A stretch of DNA of 51,885 nt from Annulohypoxylon bovei var. microspora (Eukaryota; Ascomycota; Sordariomycetes; Xylariales; Hypoxylaceae). Position 1 is the stretch's first letter. Each line of letters starts with the position of its first letter. The DNA lies in contig MU405407.1 of the NCBI GenBank assembly GCA_022836615.1, forward strand, positions 1 to 51,885, in the 5' to 3' direction. Under the pieces are notes generated by a model. That model saw nothing but the letters and a program-made list of their open reading frames with translations, ran no database searches and was not told where the DNA came from. Shown piece after piece: positions 33,851 through 46,600 of this stretch. The position numbers were made by a program, and so were the translations under genes.

Positions 33851-34451
33851 CTTGTGCGATTGCTGAGAGAAAATCGAAGATCGGAAATATAGAATGGGGG
33901 TACGAGAGACCCCGTCAGGTTACACTCTAATACATATCTACCTTGGTAAGTATGTAAAATATGTTGTTCATGTTGTCGTAGTGAACAGCAGAAATTGAAG
34001 AATATCTAACAGAGTCTGGATCTGAAAATTCGAAAATTTCAAAAACTAAAATCTTTAGTGGAGCTATCAAGTACTAGTACAGACCCACTATAATTCCACA
34101 TGCATTTACAACCGACGCCGATAAAGTACTTAGGTACATACCTAGAATCTAATCTGCAAATCTACTCCAACTTCAATGGAATCTTCATTATGTAATCCAA
34201 ACCTTTATATTCCCGGCCAAACTCAACCAATCAGAAAAGACTTATTTGTTCGGTCCTCGGCAATGAGAGTTTAGTGTTTAGTGTTTAGTGTAAATCCCAA
34301 CCTTTGATCAATGCATCATCGTCGCTTTTCTCATATCTCGCTCTAGGTTACAAGAATACTCCCCTCTCCTTGATAAGGAATTAGGGACACAAGGAGCGAG
34401 CGAACGTAAAAAGCCATAGTCGTCGACAACCCTCTCTTCCTCTCTCTCTCA
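33851..34451. other. Divergent promoter of two mitochondrial-protein genes
   Basis: About 600 bp between the TyrRS and succinate dehydrogenase anchor genes. Holds three tandem TTTAGTG units (34270-34290) and a CT-rich tract ending right before the SDH start codon (about 34431-34451), a common fungal 5'-UTR/promoter feature. Confidence 0.55.
34270..34290 (+). repeat. Tandem repeat (TTTAGTG)3
   Basis: Three perfect 7-bp units about 160 bp upstream of the SDH anchor-subunit start codon. Confidence 0.85.
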
Positions 34452-35223
34452 ATGGCTTCCATAATCCGCCCGGCGCTGCTGCGACAGACGGCCCTGGCCG
34501 CCTCCACCCGGCGAGCCGCAACCGCCACCTTCTCGAGCAAGCTGATGACCCGGCCGACGATTGCGAACGATGTCGCGCGCATTGCTGCTTTCCACGCTTC
34601 TAGCCGGAGGAGCCTGTTACCTCCGGGACCACGTATGTTATACATTGTCGCATTATGATATGAACTAGGCCGGTTTGCTAACAGAATGCGCTCACAGAGG
34701 TTATCAAGGGAACTGGTATGCGCTTCTTAATTCCTCCTCATCGATTGGCATAGGTAGTTGGAGGTAGATTGTATTATACTATACTATACCATACCATAGA
34801 AAGAACATGGATAAGAGAAGGCCATGAAAGCAAAGGAAAATAAAATGAAAATACTAACCCACCTAAATAGTCAACGACCCAGTGCCCATCCCCCACACGA
34901 GTCCCACCCACGGATCCTACCACTGGACCTTCGACCGCCTGGTCGCCGCCGGCATCATCCCCCTAACCGTCGCGCCCTTTGCCGGCTCCTCGCTGAACCC
35001 CGGCCTAGACGCAATCCTGTGCTCGCTGCTGCTGGTGCACTGCCACCTCGGCATCCAGTCCGTCCTCATCGACTACATCCCCACCGGGCAGTACCCCAAG
35101 TCCCGCAAGGCCTCTATGTGGCTTCTCAACGCCGCCACTGCTCTGGTCGGCATCGGCCTGTACGAGTTCGAGACCAACGATGTTGGCTTGACCGAGGCTG
35201 TGAAGAGGGTCTGGAAGGCTTAA
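34452..35223 (+). CDS. Succinate dehydrogenase membrane anchor subunit (CybS)
   Basis: Three exons, 34452-34632, 34698-34715 and 34871-35223, 183 residues. The middle exon is only 18 nt and encodes the residues joining ...PPGPQ to VIKGTVNDPVP..., a segment conserved in fungal CybS. The N-terminus is a mitochondrial presequence (Arg/Ala/Ser-rich, about 50 residues). HGSYHWTFDRLVAAGIIPLTVAPFAG begins the anchor domain, and three hydrophobic helices follow. HCHLGIQSVLIDYIP carries the heme-ligand-region histidine and the DY motif near the quinone site. With SdhC it anchors complex II in the inner membrane and passes electrons to ubiquinone. Length fits the family. Confidence 0.92.
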
Positions 35224-35798
35224 ATCGGAGAAATGGAAGGGAGGCAGGTATTGGTCTCATTAGACTGATATGACGACAGGCACAACATGGCATGGCTAGT
35301 GATAGCAATTGAGGGGGGGATAGTAGTAAGAGACGAAGGAAAGGGTGTGATTACGTGTGAAGCTGCATGACATGCCACCACGCATTCCTTTATGTTGGAT
35401 GAAGCTCGTCGCTCGAAAGAGTTCAGACTAGGTCTCGAAAACAAGGACTACTAGCAGCTCATTCGTGTATGTACGACCAGTTTATATATAAACTTTCATC
35501 AACCTATCGTATCGTATCTGATGATTATGGTTCGAGATCTGGGATAAAAAAAAGCCGTGCTCTCATGGACCAAGCTTCGGTACCCCAGCTCCTTATCTAA
35601 TACCCCCGTTAATACCAATTTCCTTGAAGATAGCCTACGTCAAGTCAGATATACCTAACGTAGATTTACAGCAGTTTCAAGATTCTAGTGAGTCCCTACT
35701 AAATCAAATCACATCACTCAACCCAGATTGAAGCATCGTAACCTTGGAAGTATCTTGGCCTACAGCATAACTACAATGGATAGACAGACGGAACCCCC
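35224..35798. other. Convergent intergenic region
   Basis: About 575 bp between the SDH gene and vps53 3' ends. No gene seen. Confidence 0.5.
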
Positions 35799-38460
35799 TT
35801 AATGCTCATCCGCGCTCCCATCCCTCTTCGCGAACCTCGCGCCGAGGCCACCTATATCCCTTCTAAAGAACTTGCCGAAGTTCTTCAGATTCTCATTAAT
35901 ACTCGCGGCATTATTCCCCGCGCCGCTGCCCGCCACGCCGCCATCCTCGTGCGCGGCCGGCGTCCCGATGCGCTCGACGCCGTCGCGGGCCGCGTTCAGC
36001 AGCTTCTCGCCGAGGCTCGCGGCGTCGAATCGTTGCGCCGCGGTCGACAGGGCGGCGGCGGGGCGGTCGATGCTCATGAGGTTCAGGTTGGCGGCGCCGA
36101 CGCCGACGCCGCCGAGCCCGGGGGCGTTCATGAGCGGGGTGAGCAGCGCGCTCTGGGCGGCGAGCTTGGAGCCCGCGCCGGGCCCGTCGCGGTGGATGCC
36201 GAAGAGCTCCATCAGGTGCCCCTGGTCCTGCTTGCGGATGCCCTTGAGCTCGAGCACCTTGCGGAAGTTGGTGTCGGACCGGTCGGCGATGTGGATCAGG
36301 TACGCCTGCACCAGGCCCTCGGGCGGGCTGGGGCGCACCTGTAGCGTCTTGAGGAGAGGGTCGATGCGCGTCATCGTGGCGTTGACGCGCTTGACGAAGC
36401 CTGCCGGCGGGACGTACGGCTGTGGCGGTTGCGACGAGGATGGGTTGTGGTGAGAGAGTAGGGTTTCGAGGGCTTTGGTTAGGACGTATTTGTCTAGCAG
36501 CATCTGCTCGGCGCCGACTTCAGAGATAGGCCTGCATTGGACGATAGTGTGGATATACGTATTCGCCAGATGTTCCACCAGCTTGTCGGCGAACGCGCGC
36601 GCGTATTGCTGCTTCACCACGACCGCAAGGATTTCCCCTACCTTGGCGTTGACATGGGAGAGCAGCTCGCCGACGTAGGAGCTCTGGTCGCCAACACTCT
36701 CCATCTTGCTCCAGTTGGTATTCTTCATCTCGCGCCAGGAGCCTTCGCAGTCCGCCTCGACCTTGTTGACCAACGCTATGACTGCGGCGCTAGCGACGCC
36801 CAAGAATGCATCGGCTTGCGATGACAGATCCACCTTCGACACGAGCTCATTGTCGATGCGCTTCCTGATATTCTCCTCAAGCTGTCCCGTGTTGGCATGC
36901 CAGAAATCCGCTGTGTTCAAGACCAAGACGATATCTTGCAGGGACGCCCCCGTTTGCGCAGGTCGCTGTAGAATCGCGAGTAGTACTTGTTGTGCGTACT
37001 CATCCAGATATTTGGCTAGTATCTTCGCGAGGTCCAATAATCGTTCGCTTGTCGAAAGCTTAGCGCACTGCGAGAGGGTAAGTTTGTAAAAGTGGAAGAG
37101 CTCGATAGCAGAGCTGATGACGGCTTGCGTAGAGAATTCTTCGTCTGGAGGTAGCAAGGGCTGGACTTTGTATTTAGGCATCATAGCTGCTAAAGCCTTA
37201 TCCTGAGATTCCACCCATAGGCTTAGGTACGGTTCAAACGCGACGGATATAGACCCATTAAAGCTCTGTGTCCTCTCATCCGCTGAACTGATCGTGTCGA
37301 TACTCGCTCTTGGCTCGTTAGAAAACCTCCGTTCGAGGGTCTGTTCGAAGTCCATCGTCTCCTGTAGGCAGCCTAATAGAAGGTTGACATCGATCTTAGC
37401 GCCGCCCATGGTTCTCATACTCTTTTCCAGAATTCCCTTATAGTCGTCTCTCGTGCCGTCGCAGAAGGCCATAGCGAGGGTCTCTCCAACTCTCCAGTGT
37501 GGCGGAAATATGCCGGCATGTTCTTCCTCATAACCCTTCACCATCCTCTTGAACCATGCATATCGTCTTCCGATGTTATCCAAATTGCCGGCCTCATCGT
37601 TGCCTCTAAAAACCTGACGGTATTCCCGCAGCTCGGTGTTGATGTACCACGTCACTAACCTCGCCCTTGCGTTCTCCCCGAGTGCGTCCATGACCGCACA
37701 AGCCTCGACCAGCGTTGCCTTCCTAGAGCCGACTTCATCTTTGGCGAAGGCTATCTCGAAGTCCTCGCATACTTGTTCTAGCAGTTCCCTCTGTAGCTCA
37801 CCCACACCTCGGCTAAGCGTAGCGATCTGGTCGATGCTTCGGTAGCTATTGAAGTGGCGCATGAGCTGCAGTACAGCTTGCAGCAAGCTCGCACAATCTC
37901 TGTACTGCCTTGTCTTAGCCAGGCCTCTTAGTTGCTCGTATGCCGTGGTCAACATCTGCAAACGCTTCAAAGCCGTCATAGAGAGTGTCAGATTTCGCTT
38001 CGTGCCATCTAGTCGCTTAATGTCGGCTGTCATTGATGTGATGTTCTGCTCGGTCTGGATAGCGCGCGAGCGCACCGTCTCGATCTTCTTAAAGAGTCCT
38101 GCTAACTCGGCTTGGGCTGACTGCATACGTTCCAGAGCAGAGTCAGGTCCATAGGCCTGAGTCGTCTGTAGGTTCGAGATCTCGGCGGAGAGGTCATTAT
38201 GCTCGGACTGTAGGGTCGACGATACACGACTTATTGAGGATATGGTTGAAGGATGGGAGAAGAGAAGATTGAGATGCTGAATTGGGTCGTAGTAAGCTAG
38301 TCTTATGTGTTAGCTACCTAGTCAGGAGCCCCCTTTCTCGTATACTCCATGCTCCACGTTGAAGCATTGAAGTGACTAAGCTCAAGAGTCAAGACGAGGA
38401 CAAAAGGAGGAAGAACTAACCATCATCTAGGGAGGGCGGCTCAGATGCGATGCCGTTCAT
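35799..38460 (-). CDS. vps53: Vps53, GARP tethering-complex subunit
   Basis: Two reverse-strand exons, 38460-38421 and 38296-35799, 845 residues. The short first exon gives MNGIASEPPSLDD, and the intron (GTTAGT to ACTAG, branch CTAAC) keeps frame into AYYDPIQHLNLLFSHPSTI, the classic Vps53 N-terminus. The coiled coil at about residues 40-110 (ALERMQSAQAELAGLFKKIETVRSRAIQTEQ) is the complex-assembly region, and an alpha-solenoid with TFVLTKALETLL-like C-terminal blocks follows. GARP (Vps51-54) tethers endosome-derived vesicles at the trans-Golgi. The C-terminal 120 residues are Gly/Ala-rich and likely disordered. Length matches fungal orthologues. Confidence 0.93.
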
Positions 38461-38589
38461 CTTAAGCAGTACGAAGTAATGTTATACCGTAGCATCGGGT
38501 CGTTCAACAGTTCCAAAATTCTTAGCTGTCATCATTTAATTGGGAGCTAAGAATCTAAGACAGATCATGAAGCTCGAGCGTCGCATACG

Positions 38590-38599
38590 TACCTAGGTA
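38590..38599. repeat. TACCTAGGTA palindrome, copy 4
   Basis: Identical 10-mer, 130 bp upstream of the vps53 start codon, embedded in the longer palindrome ACGTACCTAGGTAC. Confidence 0.8.
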
Positions 38600-38669
38600 C
38601 CTTACGTAAACACGTAACCTTGAAAGATTCAAGGTGAAGCATGCTAGTCACGTGTCGTATTCTTATCGA

Positions 38670-38963
38670 TTAATGATTTGCCTTCTTCACCTCGCTCACC
38701 TTTCCCCACCCTGCAGCTACGGGACGGTCCGGACCAATCAGCATCTCTATCACTTTAACTTCATTTGTTAAATTCGGTGAGACAACCAATGATATTTCTT
38801 CACCATATATCACATAGCATGTAGCACTCAGTAATTTCCACATACCTAGATACTTCTCTTGAATAATGAGAACCTTTGTGGTCGATTCTTTCTCATTTGA
38901 ATTGTTGAATCGTAACTCCCCAATTCTTTCGAAAGCTTTCTCTAGCCCCCTTAACCATCGCAT
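38670..38963 (-). CDS. Possible small hypothetical protein
   Basis: A 97-residue ORF from an ATG to TAA with amphipathic, protein-like composition (GLEKAFERIGELRF, YLGMWKLLSATCYVIYGEE). There is no recognised family and no second exon. An overlapping forward ORF shows that open frames occur by chance here. Low confidence. Confidence 0.22.
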   Translation of the reverse strand: MRWLRGLEKAFERIGELRFNNSNEKESTTKVLIIQEKYLGMWKLLSATCYVIYGEEISLVVSPNLTNEVKVIEMLIGPDRPVAAGWGKVSEVKKANH

Positions 38964-39325
38964 GCAAATGCAACCCTTTAATTCCCCTCATCTTGTACAC
39001 CTTGGCCTCATGATTCTAATAACATTAAGGAAGTATTTTTTGGTATTTCGGGTATCAGCCAGCCCTGCTCTCGTCATCCGCGTGGCCTTCCAGATGAGAT
39101 ATGCTGCCCCTAAGTTGAAAATGCAATGGAAAAAAAAATCAAGATATCTAATTATTCAATGACAACTCCAACTCTTCGGTTATGTGATGCAATCCAATGC
39201 AGGCAACAGTATTGGGATGTCCAATCGTAAATGCAACACTCCCTTCGAATGTGACTCTAACGCCAAGAGAAATGCAAACATGACCGGCCACTTCAACTCC
39301 GTTCGTAGACGTTTTGGTACGACGA

Positions 39326-40674
39326 TCACGAACTATGCAATGCCCGAAACCCAGCCGCGATCAGACTTCGAGACTTCTCTCGGGAATCGGCCGGTCCGCT
39401 CCAGTAGAATAAGCCCTAGAAATTATAAGTCAGAGAAATCCAGAAGAGGCGTGTAGATGTTGGCGTTGCGAAAAGGGGTAAGGCGGAAAAGTAGAAGGTA
39501 GGGAATAAGGGGGAAGGGAACTTACGCCAAGTCCTTTCTGTTTACAATAGGCCGCTTTCATCTTTACCGTATCCGGGTTATCGTATGTTACAAAACCTCC
39601 GTCGCCCCCGACGCAGCTCGCCACCCCTATCCGCTTGTCCACAGTCTCCTTCGCGTTCTTCCTCGGCAATGAGTTATATTCGAATGCGCCGTCCTCGCCC
39701 CCCGTGCCCTTAAACCTGTGTCCCGGACCGCTGACGCCGAGGAAACTCCGTCCGTAGAGTGGAATGCCCAATAGGATCTTTCTGGTCGGGCAGCCATGGC
39801 TCACGAGATACGACACGCCAGACGAACCGGACGTGTCGTCCTTGCTCATCGAGTACAGCTGCGCTTGGTGCCCGCTTCGGTGAGACCAAGGTCCGCAAAA
39901 GTCGTACGCCCCAAGATTGACGAAGTCGAGGTAGGCAGCCGCCTGCGCGATGTCGATGTTCTGCAGAACCGAGCGGCCAGCCGGAAGAGCCGCCGTGACG
40001 AAAAATTGCTCCTCCGGGAGGTGGATTCGCACGGCGGCCAAAAGCGCGACGAAGTTGGCGCCCTGCTGAGGGTCCATCGGATATTCCCAGTTTACTAGTC
40101 GCAGAATTTTAGTCAGTTTCTCATGCAGTATTTGCGCACGATGTGGGGGGAGGGGAAGAAAAGGGGAGGTCATACCGTCGATGCCGTCCAAGCCAGACGC
40201 CTCCACTAAACCTCGCGCTGATCGCGCAAAGTTATCTCGCAGCAAAGTGTCCGAGGCGACTATGGGGAAATTCTCGTTCGATGGCCCGCCGCCAATCGAC
40301 AGGGTCACCTGCAAATGCGGGTGCTTCTGCTTGAGATGCATGAGCGAACCGAGACCTCCTTGAACGCCGTCGCAAGGGGCTTGCGTGTCTGCCCACTCGT
40401 CGCTTAGCTAGACACTGAACATCAGCACTTTCGGATCCTGCAAGCCGAAACCGCGGAATATGCAGCTAGAAGCAAACACAGACGGACTCACAAACACGGA
40501 TCCATCCGCCGCCACGCTGGCGAAAGCGTAATACACGTGGTTGACGCAGCTGTAGTTCATCATGCCAGGCGTGGCGCCGCTGTAGATTTTGAAATTCGGG
40601 AAATACACGGCGTTCGTGAACATGACGTTAGACGTGCTAGCGGTCTTCCGCCTTCGGGACGACGAGGAACTCAT
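39326..40674 (-). CDS. GH18 chitinase, probably intracellular
   Basis: Four reverse-strand exons: 40674-40492, 40407-40176, 40094-39526 and 39415-39326, 357 residues. All introns are GT-AG and in phase, and the last exon gives the typical GH18 ending GLFYWSGPAD...SLIAAGF. Landmarks are VYFPNFKIY and YYAFASV for the first strands, LQVTLSIGGG (SxGG), the catalytic strand LDGIDVNWEYP, and LGAYDF (equivalent of MxYD). The acid/base Glu is E142. In the DxxDxDxE motif the Asp two residues before it is Asn (N140). No signal peptide is seen, since the protein starts with a Ser/Arg-rich stretch. The family cleaves chitin beta-1,4 links by substrate-assisted catalysis. Activity of this copy is uncertain. 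Confidence 0.87.
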
Positions 40675-43600
40675 ATTAGGCGCCCCGTTCCCGATAGTAG
40701 ATGAAAATAACGAGTCGGTCAACTCGAGCTAAGGCGCAGTCTGACAGAAGAGATCGTTTTATGTCAAGGAGCAGCAACAGAGAGACCGGTAATTAAAGGG
40801 ATATGCAGGCTCAAGACGGTACATGGTGAAAATGCCTCCGTGATATGGCTGGATAGTCCGAGGCAAATTATGAAGTATTAGAAGGCTTGCATTCGCTGTC
40901 TCAGGGCCACTATTAAAGCCCAAAGCGACCAACCTTGCGTGTGAAATTGTTATATATATGAGAGGCTTGAGAGGTCTGACGGGCTCCCGAGCGCGGGAGC
41001 GGTGGAGAAAGGCGCAACATCACCAAAATTTTTGCCTCAAGGGGTCCGTCTAGGTAAATATGTATTTGGATATCCTCACGGAGATCGTTCCTTGGGCTAT
41101 TCATGCATGACATAATTGCGACGGGGATTATTACAGATACAGGGTCGCTCTATGGTCAGCTCAGGCATAGGAGAATGAGCCAGTAGTAAACACTTGCCAG
41201 CCTAGCAAGGCCCGAATAAAGAGGGCAGAGCCGGATTGGGGGTTCGAATTTTCATCAGCTCATGAGATCGTGAAGGACACAGGCTGGAGTTACTTAGGAG
41301 GTACATAACATTAGGCATGCAGGTAGGTAGGGGGAAAAAAGATATGGGCCGGCGTGTCGCGGGTTGGCGCGTGGGGAAGGGGTTAGCCCGTCTGCTAAAC
41401 TAGCAACGGCCCATAGCATAGTAATAAGTGCCTTCAGGGTTTGATTACCTGCCTCGAAAGGGAGGAATAGGCCGATTTTCTTTAGGTTGTTGATGCCAGT
41501 GGCTATTTGATAGAGAGTGGGGCTTAACAATGTCGTTGCTAAAGGTCAGAGGACGGGAGTCCGAGTGGCACTATCTACCATGTATCTCTACTATGTGCCT
41601 GAGCAGGTAGGTACGTAGCTTGTCATACGTTCAGAAGATATCTCTCTGCATATCCTGTACGTACAGCACAAACAAGTAACAGACGCGGTGGCTTCTCCTT
41701 GGCGGAAGTCGGCCGATCATGACCTCTCCAGGTATGCAGAGAAGTCGGTCACTGGTAGAAAAGTGCCACGACTTCAAATTTGACCATGAGCTGGCCAATA
41801 TTTTGCGAGCCGGATTCCGTTTATGAAAAACTTTTTGCTGGCCTTGAATCGTCCGTTTAGAATTAACTCTATCCAATCAACCCGGGGCTTTTTTCAGTCG
41901 GAGACAGGATCACTTGTGGAGCGCGGGATGGACGCAAAAGGCTTCTACAACGTAGTATGTAACGTTTAGGCGAGCCTGATGAGGATCATTGAAGTACCGA
42001 GGCAGGACTCGCTCGATATGTATACATAGTATGGAGAAGTGAAATGCTATAAGAAGCCTGGTAAACGACCCGGTTGCCAAGACGTGCGAGGATGCAGTTA
42101 ATGAAGCGGGTACGTAGTATACCAAGCCCGTTCTGCGTCGTCTTGACAGAGGTCCCAGGGAACTGATAGACATAAACGGACCGGGATGCCGGAGAAATTT
42201 CGCCCTACCTTGTCCCGAGCGATAGACTATCATATGGTGCCTAAGTACCGTAGCTAGCCATACGCAGATTCAAAATAAGGCATCCTAAAGTTGGAAATAG
42301 GATGTTTTAGACATTTGGATTCTAATTCGCGGGGACGATGCTGAAGAAGCCTACGTACTTCAAACGTCATCGATGAGCCTAGGGGTCCACGACCAGGGGA
42401 AGAAAGAGATCTAAACAGCTAAGTTACAGCTACTCTAGTTAGTTAGCCCCCAATGCTCATGGATGGATACTGGGATGCCATGTGTCGAGATTTGGTTCAG
42501 CCTCCTTGCCTCCTTGTAAGGATCTCACCTGTCAAGCTCAACAAGCGTGCAGGAGGCGTAAGTTTCTAACAAGCAAATGCCAGTAATACCTATGCAAAAG
42601 TGTCAGACCTTGTTCGAAGGAATCCTAAAGTGTTAGTATAAAAATTTGCCACAAAGGCGGCATCGGGAGTGCTAGGACTTAAGGGGATGTGATGGGGACT
42701 TTGAGATGCGACGGTGAGACAATAGCTCCGACTTGCCTATTCAGGTTGATTTCCAATATCTTAGTCTTTATGCCGACCTGGTCTTGGGGTGTGCATATTC
42801 ATGTCTAGGATGTCGAAAGCTTCGAGAAGCCCGCCCCGCTCGTTCTAGTCAGATGGTAAGGATATTAAGAAAGTTGGCTAGGTCAAGGAAGAACCTTGGA
42901 CAGATCGTCCCCTGTCTCGGTCCGTGATATTGTGACTATGCTGATTGGCGATGTCTATGCAGTAGGAGGACTTGTTTAGGCGAGCTAAAACAAGCAGACT
43001 AGCTGTATATGATCGAAATGACGCATCCGGGGTGCATGGGAATCAAGTCGGCACGACCGAGACGAGGAAATCTGAACTCTTAAAAGTAGTTCTCCCGACC
43101 GGATTGATAACGCGGACGGCAGGGCGTCTAAACCTGCAGATGCCAGAAGCAAAGTTCCAAGATATGAAACACTTTGTCACGTAGATAATTATCTACTTAA
43201 CGTTAGACGACTAATATTACATACATACATCGCTTCTCTTCTCCTCACGCTGTGGGGAATTTCATCCGGCTTGCGAGCCATAAAATAAAAAAGTTGGAGT
43301 CGAGGATGAACATCATTTCCATAGGAAGTCCAGCTGATCGTAAGCCTCACTTTCCGCTAGAAAGGAAAATGAGAGACTCGTCATCGGAAAATCATCATAG
43401 ACGTGGCTCTCTAACTCTCAGCATTATAAATAGTTTTAGTGGTTACAGGAGTATACTACAGCTAGTGATGTGCCTAGTCAGCAGCATCATAGCCATCGTA
43501 GGGTCGCCATGACGCTTTCGGCGAGCGAGATCCGAATCCACTTGGCATTTGTTAGCTCTATTTCCAGGACACTGGGACGTCTCAGTGACACGCTAAACCA

Positions 43601-46600
43601 GAAGCTGGCCTGTCCCAGATGAGTTCAATGTGACAGGTCAGATAGATGTCTGATCAGGCTACTAGTAGAGCTCCATGGGTCTCACCGAAGATTGAAAAGG
43701 GCTGTCGGTTCGATTATACCTAACTAGGTGTCCTGTCTATGTAGACTTTAGACAAACATAGGGTCCACCTGGACTCTAGTGATATTCGTGTGCCGAGTGA
43801 GACAGGAATATCCTTGATAGCTAGGTCCATAATGTCCGAAAGGCAGGCCTATTCTCCGTTGTAATGTCCTTTGTGAGGAAGCCAAGTTGTTAACATCTAA
43901 GGCATTTTTATAGACGAAAGTACCTAGTCAGTATACCCCCTTGCATAGCATTATAGCATCGCAGTATAGAATAAAATACCTACCTATCTAAGGTTATTTA
44001 CTTCATTGAGATATCTGGTGGAAGCTCGCTAGATAGATAATCTTGAGGATAAAATTTTATCGTCCTTCCCTCTCTCGGACTAGACTTGGGGCATGGCCCT
44101 CGATGGCTAGACGTGGCTGCTGCGTGGCGTCAGTAGGTAGTGTAGGCTATACTCCCATTTATCAATAACGTCTTGGCATACCAGAAAAGGTATTTTTTAA
44201 GTACCTACCTAGCCATCGAAACTTCTCCCCTCCTCTTTTCAATATTTGCCTATAGCTACATAGGGAAATCACTGCCGATTTTTATCGAGAAACAAGAAAT
44301 ACCATCGAGAACCCCCTTGACCCGGGAAGTGCCACGGATGACGATCATCAGGCAGCCCAATGGAAGAGAGGCGCGCTAAGGCAAGCAATAGCTTCATCAC
44401 CATTCGGGTCTAGCCGTATTTTGTTGAGCCTCCACTCGAAATGCAAGATGACCATTGGTTGAACGTGATAGGAATCGACGGTGGATTGAATACTACCGTG
44501 AAGTATGGCATGTTAGTGGTAGCGTCCCATCGCGGTCCCCGCTTGCGCATCTCATCACGGATACAAAGATTACTTCTGTGTCGTATGAGCAAATATAGTA
44601 GGTACGGAGTTAATCTGTACAGTTTAAAAGTTCTCCGCCGACTGCCGCAAGTCACAACGATTATCCTACCGAGCTTCCGGATCTAGGCTGGTCGTACGGA
44701 ATATTACTACTTCTTATATCAGATCATGCTGTATGGGCAGGTCCGGCAGAGCCTTTTGTAAGATTATTCGAAAATGACAGGAAGGCAACCGAGCACAGAA
44801 GGACAGAGACAAGGAAGTTAGAGAAGAAAATAAAGTTTGCATAGAGATGCTGCCGAGATCTTCGCTTACGCCAATACGAATGCGCCGCATGCACCCCTGA
44901 TTGGGGTTTGCCGAGAGGTAACCAACACACCCCGCTACAACTTTCTAGATCTGCTAGGTGTGGTATGAACGTATGCTTGGGTAGACGACACGTTGTACGC
45001 GGGATATGGTTATGATTGATGTCGATCCGCGTGTTAGCGCGCGACAAACCCCTGAGCTTGACAACAGCGCGTCTAGTAAGGCTACAGTGAGGCGAGCCTG
45101 AGTGGCATCGAGTTATAGTGATCGTCGGATCAGTCCATTAAGCGAACGAGGTCGTAACCACCGAGAACTACCGAATATTTGATGGCCGAAGGAGGACCGC
45201 GATTGCCTGCCGCCGAATAGACGGGTCCCGGGAACAAGAAGGAACAACGGGATCCGGAAGCGGTGGAAGTGCTATCGCCGGAAGCTATGGTAACTCCGGC
45301 ACAGGTATCAATGGCAACAAATTTGTCAAAAACGTACGATTAAGGCAGTAGATCGAACGTCGAGATGTTGCTCATGGTATGTGTTCATCACCTATAACCT
45401 GATTACGAACCTCCCCAAGGACAGATACAGATTATCATGAGAATATTTGCTGGTATGATGAAAATAAAATATACGTCGATCCACTGTATCCACGGGAGTA
45501 AAACAACCAGCGTACGAAGGCCCACTGCTCAGGAACCTGCCGCGTCATGTCCTCGGTGTCGGATAGCTTCAGCACCTATTCAAAGTCCGGCGAGAGTACT
45601 AGTAGATCATCATAATTTAGAACCATGATCATCAAAATAGTACAAGCTCTTTAATTCGGAATGAACACATAGCGCAGTGATTTCAGCTGAATATCTAGTG
45701 AACAGCTAATACAGATTCATAGTCAATAATATCTTCTTCACCACCCTCCACACAGTATTTTGCAATATACTTTAGGTATCTAGATAGGTAGGTGTGTAGG
45801 TAGCGATAAAAATGCCCTTTTGAAGTTAGATACTTACTTGGGTAAAAAGGAAGGGCACAGGAGAGCCAGGCCAAGTACTACAATCTTGACCTAGAAACAA
45901 CGGAATGGACATGGATAGGATATACTATGATGACAAGCCAAACATGAAATATGCCCTCTAGGTGATTGGAAGCCCGATCATGAGAACCAATAGTACAATC
46001 GTACCGATTCCTGACATCATCACGAATGAGTGTACTCTCATACCTACCAAGATAAGCGCATATAGGGAGCTAAGTAGGTGGCATAAAAGGGCAGTGACTC
46101 AGCATAGAGTACAGATTTCCCCGGGGCGAGTCTTGTCATCAACGTAGTCCAGACCCAACATTGCCATTGTCGTCTCAATAGTGAGTAAGCTCAAGGACAC
46201 AACCTTTGTCAGGATGTCCTTGGAACAAGATTAATAGGCAAATGGTACTACCAAGTCATCACTTACAAGACATGAATATAACCCTTAGTCACCTTCAATA
46301 GGTACCTCGAAGCTCGAACCATACGTACAATTGAAAGCACAACATAACACGCATGTCAGAGGGGAGTCAGGGTTAGCAATGAACAGCGCGTATCATTATC
46401 GCACTACATATTATAAAGGGTTGCAAAAGCAAGTCGAGGCACAGACATGCTCATCTGTCCATCCTGCAGTCGCAAAGGAAACATCCCAGTTATGCCTGCT
46501 CGGGACGGATATTTCATGTGTTCATTCAGTCGTGGAATCTCAGTTTCGTCTGGCCAAGGCCGCAAGAAGCATTCTGCCTTCTTCCTCCTCGTGAAGAAGG

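Larger units (their letters stand above)
38461..39325. other. Intergenic region upstream of vps53
   Basis: TACCTAGGTA occurs at 38590-38599, 130 bp upstream of the vps53 start codon. One small ORF is listed separately. Confidence 0.5.

Noticed and set aside
40408..40491. Apparent premature stop in the chitinase
   Set aside because: The stop lies in intron 1 (donor GTGAGT, acceptor CTAG), and splicing restores the frame.
41240..41260. Another B-box-like GGTTCGAAT
   Set aside because: No A box or cloverleaf at the right distance.
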